A stretch of DNA of 6,290 nt from Xanthobacteraceae bacterium (GTDB lineage Bacteria; Pseudomonadota; Alphaproteobacteria; Rhizobiales; Xanthobacteraceae), in the NCBI GenBank assembly GCA_030044035.1, contig JASHWN010000560.1:1-6290 (forward strand), read 5' to 3'. A program made the position numbers and the translations under genes. Position 1 is the stretch's first letter. The number at the start of each line of letters is the position of its first letter. Below the pieces are notes generated by a model. The model did no database searches. It saw only the letters and a program-made list of their open reading frames with translations, and was not told where the DNA came from. Below are positions 1-4,865 of the stretch, piece by piece.

Positions 1-222
1 GAAAAGCTGTGCGCGCAAATGCCGCCGGCCACGCGGCCGCCCACGCTGATGGTGGCGCTGCATATCTGGTCGATGTCGCACGGCATTGCGTCGCTGTTCG
101 GCCGCGGCGATGCGGCGCGCCGCACCTTGCCGATGTCGGCCGAGGAGCTACTTGAGGCCGGGGTCTTGGTCTATCTGCGCGGCCTCGGCTTCGCGACGGC
201 GACCGAAAAGCCGCCCGGCTGA
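1..222 (+). CDS. TetR/AcrR-family transcriptional regulator, C-terminal part (partial)
   Basis: This is the end of a gene whose start lies before the window. The reading frame is open from base 1 and stops at TGA 220-222, leaving about 73 residues. The visible protein is helical and carries a pattern typical of the WHG-type ligand/dimer domain of TetR regulators: a Trp (in HIWSMSHG) and an HG pair followed by a helix running into the phrase ASLFG. No DNA-binding helix-turn-helix is visible because that part is upstream. Members of the family are usually repressors released by a small ligand. The next gene on the same strand is the DUF2852 gene, and the space between them holds a perfect inverted repeat over a promoter, so this protein may control that gene; that is inference from position. 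The family call rests on a short fragment and remembered similarity. Confidence 0.7.
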   Translation, partial: EKLCAQMPPATRPPTLMVALHIWSMSHGIASLFGRGDAARRTLPMSAEELLEAGVLVYLRGLGFATATEKPPG

Positions 223-248
223 GCCCGGTGAATAATGGCCGGAGCCCC

Positions 249-254
249 TTGACA
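249..254 (+). promoter_or_regulatory. Sigma-70-type -35 element before the DUF2852 gene
   Basis: The hexamer TTGACA is an exact match to the housekeeping -35 consensus and lies between the TetR stop and the DUF2852 start. At the usual 16-18 base spacing the -10 position falls at about 271-278, inside the AT-rich inverted repeat, where the match to TATAAT is only fair (TAAATG or AATGTT). Transcription would then begin shortly after the repeat, giving a leader of roughly 20 bases. Confidence 0.55.
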
Positions 255-266
255 GCGATTAGGGCT

Positions 267-287
267 AATGTAAATGTTATTTACATT
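267..287. promoter_or_regulatory. Perfect inverted repeat, probable repressor operator
   Basis: The arms AATGTAAAT (267-275) and ATTTACATT (279-287) are exact reverse complements around a 3-base centre, GTT. The 21-base site is much richer in A/T than its surroundings and covers the expected -10 region of the TTGACA promoter. A symmetric site of this size placed over a promoter is what a dimeric repressor such as a TetR protein binds, and the end of a TetR gene lies just upstream. The pairing of this regulator with this site is inference. A transcript hairpin is less likely because the stem is AT-rich and no T-run follows. Confidence 0.7.
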
Positions 288-294
288 CACAAGC

Positions 295-300
295 GAGGTG
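295..300 (+). promoter_or_regulatory. Ribosome binding site of the DUF2852 gene
   Basis: GAGGTG sits five bases before ATG 306 and fixes that codon as the start. A longer reading from GTG 228 is possible, but it would put the promoter and operator inside the gene and has no comparable binding site. Confidence 0.75.
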
Positions 301-305
301 CCACC

Positions 306-788
306 ATGGCGGTCGTAGAACAGCTCGACGAACTCGGAAAGCCGGCTTGGATCGCGCTGATGATTCTCGGCTTCATCGTGTGGTGGCCGCTCGGCCTCGT
401 GACCCTCGCTTTCATTCTCGGGAGTGGACGAATGGGATGCTGGCGTCATAACGGCAGCGGCCACTGGCAAGACAATATGGGCCGTTGGCAAGCGAAAATG
501 GAGCGCATGCAGGACAAGATGGAGCGCTTGCGCGGCCGGATGGAACGCGCGCGCCAGCGCGGCGGCCCCGGCTTCTTCTGGGGTGGACCGCCGTCGAGCG
601 GCAACCGCGCCTTCGACGACTACCGCTCCGAAACGCTGCGCCGGCTCGAAGAGGAGCAGCGCGAGTTCAAGGAATTTCTCGAGCGGCTGCGCTTCGCCAA
701 GGACCGCGCCGAGTTCGATCAGTTCATGGCCGAGCGCCACAAGGGTTCTTCCGATCCGGGGCAGGGGCCGCAGCCGCAAGCCTCGTGA
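306..788 (+). CDS. DUF2852 family small membrane protein
   Basis: The product has 160 residues. One hydrophobic helix spans about residues 14-38. A short Trp/His/Gly-rich stretch follows (about 43-62), then a charged helix with repeated Met-Glu steps (about 57-84, e.g. KMERMQDKMERLRGRMER) that looks like a coiled coil. After a Gly/Pro-rich break (86-99) comes the family hallmark, residues 99-144: SGNRAFDDYRSETLRRLEEE continuing into FKEFLERLR and EFDQFMAER. The tail is Gln/Pro/Gly-rich. The hallmark matches what I recall of DUF2852, a family common in alphaproteobacteria with no established biochemical function; it probably sits in the inner membrane with a long soluble helical part. The gene stands alone between an operator-like palindrome and a terminator, so it is likely a single-gene transcript under repressor control. 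The family call is firm; the role is unknown. Confidence 0.85.
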   Translation: MAVVEQLDELGKPAWIALMILGFIVWWPLGLVTLAFILGSGRMGCWRHNGSGHWQDNMGRWQAKMERMQDKMERLRGRMERARQRGGPGFFWGGPPSSGNRAFDDYRSETLRRLEEEQREFKEFLERLRFAKDRAEFDQFMAERHKGSSDPGQGPQPQAS

Positions 789-814
789 GCGCGAGTTCGA
801 GCGCTTGGACATGA

Positions 815-852
815 CGAGCCGCCCGCCGCACCGCGGGCGGCTCGCGCATTTT
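815..852 (+). terminator. Intrinsic terminator after the DUF2852 gene
   Basis: A perfect 12-base-pair GC-rich stem, CGAGCCGCCCGC (815-826) with GCGGGCGGCTCG (833-844), closes a 6-base loop. It is followed closely by TTTT at 849-852. The T-run is short, but the stem is strong and begins 27 bases after the stop codon. It separates the DUF2852 unit from the tol operon. Confidence 0.75.
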
Positions 853-893
853 GGTTAGCGCCGATCGTGTCGCAGGGACCGGCGCGCGCGTTG

Positions 894-908
894 TTAACCC
901 ACCATTAA
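894..908. promoter_or_regulatory. CtrA-type binding site upstream of tolQ
   Basis: The sequence reads TTAA, seven bases (CCCACCA), TTAA, an exact match to the TTAA-N7-TTAA consensus of CtrA, the response regulator that couples transcription to the cell cycle in many alphaproteobacteria. It lies in the gene-free region before the tol operon, about 270 bases from the tolQ start, in otherwise GC-rich DNA where eight A/T positions in this arrangement are unlikely by chance. Binding is inferred from the motif alone. Confidence 0.55.
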
Positions 909-1163
909 GCACGCTCGGGCTTCGTTAGCCGGGAAGACCGGTGTTGCGCCCTAGTTTGGACAAGTTTCGCGACTGATTTCCGGCTCGCCGGTGGCGGGTC
1001 CGGCCTTTTGGGGTCTTCGCGAAATTTGGCTGTTGGTCGGCGCGCGCGATGCGGCTGGCTGGCCATTGCCTTTAGGTCCCGGCAAGCACCGCGCACCGCA
1101 TGGCCCGCGGCCCGATCGTCCGGCTGCGGCTCGATGCGGCCGCAACCGCGTAAAACGACGCGC

Positions 1164-1169
1164 AAGGGA
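1164..1169 (+). promoter_or_regulatory. Ribosome binding site of tolQ
   Basis: AAGGGA lies six bases before ATG 1176. It decides this start over the in-frame ATG at 1008 and gives a TolQ of normal length. Confidence 0.75.
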
Positions 1170-1175
1170 CGCCTG

Positions 1176-1856
1176 ATGTCATCGTCCAGCCTCGAGCTTG
1201 TCTCTCTGTTCTGGCACGCCCATTGGATCGTCAAGCTGGTGATGGCGGGGCTGCTTGTGACCTCGGTCTGGGTCTGGGCCATCGCGCTCAACAAGACCCG
1301 GCTGTTCGCGCGCATCCGCAAGGCCGGCGATCGTTTCGAGCAGGCGTTCTGGTCGGGCGAGCAGTCGTTCGAGGAGCTCTACAAGACATTCGCCCGCGCC
1401 GACGGCCATTCCACCGATGCGCTGTTCGTCGCCGCCTGGGAGGAATGGAAGCGCAGCATCGAGGCGCACGTGCGCTCGCTCGCCGGCTTGCAGACGCGCA
1501 TCGAGAAAAAGATGAACGTCACCATCGCGCGCGAAATCGAGCACATGGAGCGGCGGCTGTTGGTGCTGGCGACGGTCGGCTCGGCCGGCCCGTTCGTCGG
1601 CCTGTTCGGCACCGTGGCCGGCATCATGTCGAGCTTTCAATCGATCGCCGCCTCGCAGAACACCTCGCTGGCGGTGGTCGCGCCCGGCATCGCCGAGGCG
1701 TTGTTTGCGACCGCAATCGGCCTCGTTGCCGCCATCCCGGCGACGATTTTCTACAATAAGTTCACAGTCGAGGTGAACCGCCAGGCGCAACGCCTGGAAG
1801 GCTTTGCCGACGAGTTCTCGGCGATCCTGTCGCGGCAGATCGACGAGCGCGGGTGA
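1176..1856 (+). CDS. tolQ: Tol-Pal system motor protein TolQ
   Basis: TolQ is the multi-helix inner-membrane subunit of the Tol motor. With TolR it forms the proton channel that energises TolA during outer-membrane constriction. The product has 226 residues, close to the 230 of E. coli TolQ. Three membrane helices are visible: about 14-38 (IVKLVMAGLLVTSVWVWAIA), 128-152 and 166-192. Between the first two is a long charged cytoplasmic loop. The second helix has the MotA/TolQ/ExbB signature GPFVGLFGTVAGIM. Thr146 and Thr179 line up, with an offset of one, with the channel threonines Thr145 and Thr178 of E. coli. The C-terminal cytoplasmic helix ends in FSAILSRQIDERG. The gene is first in the operon; tolR starts ten bases after its stop. 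A member of the ExbB branch is unlikely given the TolR, TolA and TolB neighbours. Confidence 0.95.
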   Translation: MSSSSLELVSLFWHAHWIVKLVMAGLLVTSVWVWAIALNKTRLFARIRKAGDRFEQAFWSGEQSFEELYKTFARADGHSTDALFVAAWEEWKRSIEAHVRSLAGLQTRIEKKMNVTIAREIEHMERRLLVLATVGSAGPFVGLFGTVAGIMSSFQSIAASQNTSLAVVAPGIAEALFATAIGLVAAIPATIFYNKFTVEVNRQAQRLEGFADEFSAILSRQIDERG

Positions 1857-1859
1857 GGG
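1855..1859 (+). promoter_or_regulatory. Ribosome binding site of tolR, overlapping the tolQ stop
   Basis: GAGGG begins inside the TGA stop of tolQ and lies seven bases before ATG 1867. This arrangement suggests translational coupling and sets the tolR start; an in-frame ATG at 1804 lies inside tolQ and would add a non-homologous Arg/Ser-rich extension. Confidence 0.7.
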
Positions 1860-1866
1860 CAGTCTG

Positions 1867-2346
1867 ATGGCCGCAAGCGTCGCGAGCCCAGCATCGGCCG
1901 GCCGGCGCGGTCGCCGCCGCCGTTCGGTGATGAGCGAGATCAACGTCACGCCGTTCGTCGACGTGATGCTGGTCCTGCTCATCGTCTTTATGGTTACTGC
2001 GCCGCTGATGACGCTGACCATCCGCGTCGATCTGCCGGATACCCGCGGCGGCACCACGCTCAATTCCGACAAGGCGCCGCTCACCCTCACCTTGAAGAAG
2101 AGCGGCGGCCAATGCTCGAGCCAGGCCGACATGTTCGTCGACAAGACACCGATCACGCTCGACGAGCTCGCCGCCAAGTTCGCGGCGATCAAGACCACCA
2201 ACGCACCCGGCCAGCCGCCGCCCACGGTGTGGGTCAACGCCGACAAGGAGCTTTGCTATAATGAGGTGGCGCGCGCGCTGGGGCGGCTGCACGACGCCGG
2301 GATGGGCACCGTCTTGAACATCACCGACGAGAAGAAGGGGGAATAG
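1867..2346 (+). CDS. tolR: Tol-Pal system protein TolR
   Basis: TolR is the single-pass partner of TolQ and supplies the aspartate that carries protons through the motor. The product has 159 residues: a short Arg-rich cytoplasmic start (RRGRRRR at 13-19), then the ExbD/TolR signature SEINVTPFVDVMLVLLIVFM with one membrane helix at about 29-50. Asp32 matches the essential Asp23 of E. coli TolR. The periplasmic domain follows (about 52-159), with the family's final pattern of a Tyr-x-Glu helix (YNEVARALGRLHDAGM) and a last strand (TVLNIT). The domain is longer than in E. coli around residues 78-92 and 110-120 and carries two cysteines, Cys83 and Cys130, that the E. coli protein lacks at these places. 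The gene lies between tolQ and tolA with almost no spacing. Confidence 0.95.
   Translation: MAASVASPASAGRRGRRRRSVMSEINVTPFVDVMLVLLIVFMVTAPLMTLTIRVDLPDTRGGTTLNSDKAPLTLTLKKSGGQCSSQADMFVDKTPITLDELAAKFAAIKTTNAPGQPPPTVWVNADKELCYNEVARALGRLHDAGMGTVLNITDEKKGE
2334..2340 (+). promoter_or_regulatory. Ribosome binding site of tolA (GTG start)
   Basis: AAGGGGG (continuing to GAA) lies within the last codons of tolR, eight bases before GTG 2349. It supports a GTG start two bases after the tolR stop; no nearby ATG fits the frame before the membrane helix. Confidence 0.65.
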
Positions 2347-2348
2347 GG

Positions 2349-3233
2349 GTGCGGTCCGACTGGATCATATCGGGCTGCGGACACGTGGCGATCTTTGTCG
2401 CCGGCTTCGTCACGCTCGCCTCCTCGAAGCCGAATATGGATATGTCTAACCTGGTGCCGGTGATCATCGTCACCGACAACGACGTCTCGCGCGCCGCGCT
2501 GGGCCAAATGAACGCGCCGAACCAGAACAAGCCGAAGCCGCTCGCCGACAAGATCGACGTGCAGAAACAGGTCGAGCAAGTCGCCCCGAAAGCCGCGCCC
2601 AAGCCGGAGATCAAGACCGATACCGGGCCGCCCAAGCCGCAAGAAAAGCCGCCGGAGCAGAAGCCGGATCCCAAGCCAGAACCGAAGGCTGCGGAAAAGC
2701 CCGACAAGAAGGAGCCGCAATTCAAGCCGGACAAGATCGCCGATCTGTTGAAGAAAGACGAGAAGCAGAAGCCGCGCGAAGAGAAGCAGACGCAGCAATC
2801 GCCCAAATACGACGCCAGCGAAATCGCCCAGCTGCTCGATCATCGCGATCCGCGCCGCGAGTTGACAAGCGGCAGCGCGCTGAACCAGGAGGCCAGCCTC
2901 GGCGCGCCGAACGCGGCGCCGGACGCCCAGCTGTCGCAAGACGAATTCTCTGCGTTCAAGCAGCGGCTAAGCGCGTGCTGGAGCCCGCCGCCCGGCGTCG
3001 ATAGCAATACCAATATCTATGTCCAGCTGCGCGTGCTGTTCCGGCCGGACGGTTCGCTGGCGCAGCCGCCGGTCGTGGTCGCGGGCTCGGCGTCGCCGCT
3101 CGGCCCGGCGTTCGCCGAGAGCGCCAAACGCGCGCTGTTGCAATGTCAGCCCTTTACCATGCTCAAGCCCGAGCATTACCCGCAATGGCGCGACGTCACA
3201 GTCAATTTCAGTCCACGCGAAATGCTCAACTAG
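2349..3233 (+). CDS. tolA: Tol-Pal system protein TolA
   Basis: TolA links the TolQR motor to partners in the periplasm and outer membrane. The product has 294 residues, shorter than the 421 of E. coli TolA. Domain I: a single membrane anchor at about 4-24, with Ser8 and His12 at the S-x-x-x-H spacing seen in TolA and TonB anchors. Domain II: a Lys/Pro/Glu-rich linker (about 58-152), proline-rich like TonB rather than the Ala-rich helix of enteric TolA. It is followed by two related segments, [10 protein letters not shown] at 125-134 and [10 protein letters not shown] at 154-163. Domain III: a TonB/TolA-type alpha/beta domain (about 195-294), containing [14 protein letters not shown], a strand with LRVLFRPDG, and [11 protein letters not shown]. 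Cys210 and Cys266 probably form the disulfide typical of this domain. The start is GTG. The call rests on domain order and position between tolR and tolB; by linker alone it could pass for a TonB. Confidence 0.92.
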   Translation: MRSDWIISGCGHVAIFVAGFVTLASSKPNMDMSNLVPVIIVTDNDVSRAALGQMNAPNQNKPKPLADKIDVQKQVEQVAPKAAPKPEIKTDTGPPKPQEKPPEQKPDPKPEPKAAEKPDKKEPQFKPDKIADLLKKDEKQKPREEKQTQQSPKYDASEIAQLLDHRDPRRELTSGSALNQEASLGAPNAAPDAQLSQDEFSAFKQRLSACWSPPPGVDSNTNIYVQLRVLFRPDGSLAQPPVVVAGSASPLGPAFAESAKRALLQCQPFTMLKPEHYPQWRDVTVNFSPREMLN

Positions 3234-3273
3234 AGCTCGACTGGATCATGTTCAAATAACCGACGCCAACATC

Positions 3274-4632
3274 ATGAGCCGTATCTTCACTCCCGCTGTC
3301 CATCGGCCTCTGCTCACACGGCGACGCGCGCTGGCGCTTGGCGCCTGCGGCGCCGCGCTGATGCTCCCGGCGCGCCATGCCGGCGCGAGCGTGCGCCTCG
3401 ACATCACCGAGGGCAATTTCCAGCCGATGCCGATTGCGATACCGGAGTTGATCCCCGCCACGCCCGGCGACGCCGAGACCGCGCACGGCATCACCCAGAT
3501 CATCACCGCCAACCTGCAGCGCAGCGGCTTGTTCGTGCCGATCGATCCGTCGGCGTTCATCGAGAAGATCGTGAACTTCGACACCGTGCCGAATTTCGCC
3601 GACTGGCGCAGCATCAACGCCCAGGCGCTGATCACCGGGCGCGTCAGCCGGCAGAGCGACGGCCGCGTCCAGGCCGAATTCCGACTGTGGGACGTGCTCG
3701 CCGGTCAGCAGCTCGGCCCCGGCCAGCGCTATTTGACCACGCCCGAGTACTGGCGCCGCCTCGGCCACATCATTTCCGACGCCGTGTACCAGCGCATCAC
3801 CGGCGACAAGGGCTATTTCGACAGCCGCGTCGTGTTCGTCGACGAGACCGGGCCGAAGGAGCGCCGCGTCAAGCGGCTCGCCATCATGGATCAGGATGGC
3901 GCCAACGTGCAGTATCTGACCCGCGGCGACGAGCTCGTGCTCACGCCCCGGTTCTCGCCGTCGAGCCAGGAAATCACCTACATGGCCTACGGCGAGGGCG
4001 ATCCGCGCGTCTATCTGCTCAACGTCACATCGGGCGCGCGCGAACTCGTCGGCAATTTCCCCGGCATGAGTTTTTCGCCGCGCTTCTCGCCCGACGGCCG
4101 CAGCGTGATCATGAGCCTGCAGGAAGGCTCGAACTCCAACATCTTCGTCATGGACCTGCGTTCGCAGCAGACGACGCGGCTGACCAACACCCAGGCCATC
4201 GACACCTCGCCGTGCTATGCGCCCGATGGCGCCAATATCTGCTTTTCCTCCGACCGCGGCGGCCAGCCGCAAATCTACGTCATGCCGGCCGCCGGCGGGC
4301 CGGCGGCCCGCATCAGCTTCGGCGACGGCATCTACTCGACGCCGGTGTGGTCGCCGCGCGGCGACTACATCGCCTTCACCAAGCAGACCGCCCAAACCTT
4401 CGCCATCGGCGTGATGAAGCCCGACGGCTCCGGCGAGCGCATCCTCACCGAAGGCTTTCACAACGAAGGCCCGACCTTTGCGCCGAACGGCCGCGTCATC
4501 ATGTATTTCAGCGATCAGATCGGCAGCCCCGGCCCGTCGCTCTACACGATCGACGTTTCCGGCCGCAATCAGCAGCGCGTGCCGACCCCGAGCTACGCCT
4601 CCGACCCGGCCTGGTCGCCGCTGTTGACGTAA
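3274..4632 (+). CDS. tolB: Tol-Pal system periplasmic beta-propeller protein TolB
   Basis: TolB is the periplasmic go-between of TolA and Pal. The product has 452 residues, near the usual 430. Residues 1-38 form a long signal peptide with a twin-arginine-like start (TRRRALAL at 15-22), a hydrophobic core, and a likely cut after AGA (36-38). The N-terminal domain spans about 40-180 ([15 protein letters not shown], then the D-W-R-x-x-x-A-x-A-L-I-x-G pattern at 110-122). The beta-propeller spans about 185-452, with blade repeats headed TPRFSP (224), SPRFSPDG (268), SPCYAPDG (312), TPVWSPRG (356), GPTFAPNG (399) and DPAWSP (444). The start ATG 3274 follows tolA by 40 bases and has no clear Shine-Dalgarno sequence. 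The preceding in-frame codons offer no better start, so translation may depend on tolA. pal does not follow; the next ORFs are on the other strand. Confidence 0.95.
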   Translation: MSRIFTPAVHRPLLTRRRALALGACGAALMLPARHAGASVRLDITEGNFQPMPIAIPELIPATPGDAETAHGITQIITANLQRSGLFVPIDPSAFIEKIVNFDTVPNFADWRSINAQALITGRVSRQSDGRVQAEFRLWDVLAGQQLGPGQRYLTTPEYWRRLGHIISDAVYQRITGDKGYFDSRVVFVDETGPKERRVKRLAIMDQDGANVQYLTRGDELVLTPRFSPSSQEITYMAYGEGDPRVYLLNVTSGARELVGNFPGMSFSPRFSPDGRSVIMSLQEGSNSNIFVMDLRSQQTTRLTNTQAIDTSPCYAPDGANICFSSDRGGQPQIYVMPAAGGPAARISFGDGIYSTPVWSPRGDYIAFTKQTAQTFAIGVMKPDGSGERILTEGFHNEGPTFAPNGRVIMYFSDQIGSPGPSLYTIDVSGRNQQRVPTPSYASDPAWSPLLT

Positions 4633-4643
4633 GGAAAGGCGGT

Positions 4644-4671
4644 TGGCGCTACTCCGGCGCCATGCCTTTTT
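4644..4671 (+). terminator. Weak candidate terminator after tolB
   Basis: A 6-base-pair stem, TGGCGC (4644-4649) with GCGCCA (4657-4662), closes a 7-base loop. TTTTT at 4667-4671 lies four bases beyond. The stem is short and the T-run is offset, so this is only a plausible end for the tol transcript. It overlaps the 3' end of the small minus-strand ORF. Confidence 0.35.
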
Positions 4672-4780
4672 CGGCCAATTGCTTTTTTGCCTTCTCGTTC
4701 TTGGCGAGGTGCGTCAGGCCCATGCCGCGCAGCACGTTCGGCGCCTTGGTGAACTGAATATTGTCGTAGCCGACGTTCAT
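4649..4780 (-). CDS. Small ORF of unknown function, possible gene remnant
   Basis: On the minus strand an ATG at 4780 opens 43 codons ending in TAG at 4649. The peptide starts MNVGYDNIQFTKAPNVLRGM, is rich in Lys, Ala and Glu toward its end, and finishes EKGMAPE. It has no signal peptide or membrane helix; residues 22-39 could form an amphipathic helix. Codon use looks more gene-like than chance (AAG, GGC, CTG and ACG frequent), and the flanking DNA lacks a longer gene on either strand. An in-frame stop lies seven codons upstream of the ATG and the Shine-Dalgarno sequence is poor. It may be a genuine small protein or the surviving 3' end of a longer gene. It is convergent with tolB, 16 bases apart, and lies 85 bases downstream of the MFS gene on the same strand. 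I do not recognise the family. Confidence 0.4.
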   Translation of the reverse strand: MNVGYDNIQFTKAPNVLRGMGLTHLAKNEKAKKQLAEKGMAPE

Positions 4781-4865
4781 AGCGGATGCTCGCCGAGGTT
4801 AGCTCAGTCATGCATCGGAGCAAAGGTACGACAAAGCACCAATCAAACCGCGATCCAACGTCGTG
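4781..4865. other. Short gap between the MFS gene and the small ORF
   Basis: These 85 bases hold no gene. They include a segment resembling the 5' third of a tRNA (4792-4820) without the remaining arms. No convincing terminator follows the MFS stop on the minus strand, so the small ORF could share its transcript. Confidence 0.4.

Larger units (their letters stand above)
853..1175 (+). other. Non-coding region upstream of tolQ
   Basis: No convincing gene is present on either strand here. An in-frame ATG at 1008 would extend TolQ by 56 residues, but the extension is Arg-rich, is not TolQ-like and would precede the real start with its good ribosome binding site. The region holds a CtrA-type box (894-908), a weak GTTAGC that could act as a -10 element (924-929), and GC-rich self-complementary segments around 980-1009. 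It most likely contains the tol promoter and a long untranslated leader. ybgC, often found before tolQ in proteobacteria, is not here. Confidence 0.6.

Noticed and set aside
228..305. Upstream extension of the DUF2852 gene from GTG 228
   Set aside because: The added 26 codons would run through the promoter and palindrome, do not resemble the family, and ATG 306 has a good ribosome binding site.
171..812. Long minus-strand ORF opposite the TetR end and DUF2852 gene
   Set aside because: It is Arg/Ala/His-rich with no recognisable domain and covers two better-supported genes and the operator; it is a high-GC shadow frame.
1179..2246. 355-codon minus-strand ORF opposite tolQ and tolR
   Set aside because: It is a composition-driven frame opposite two clear Tol genes, with low-complexity Arg/Asp/Ala sequence and no domain.
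2577..2800. DNA-level tandem repeat in the tolA linker
   Set aside because: The repetition is of Lys/Pro/Glu composition rather than a fixed unit; no period holds over several copies.
3292..3360. Lipobox in the TolB signal peptide (LGAC at 22-25)
   Set aside because: The hydrophobic core continues past the Cys, position -2 is Gly, and a better signal peptidase I site (AGA at 36-38) precedes the conserved mature start; TolB is normally soluble.
3226..4461. 411-codon minus-strand ORF opposite tolB
   Set aside because: It has Ala/Asp/Gly/Arg/His-rich sequence without a fold signature and lies opposite a well-conserved TolB; treated as a shadow.
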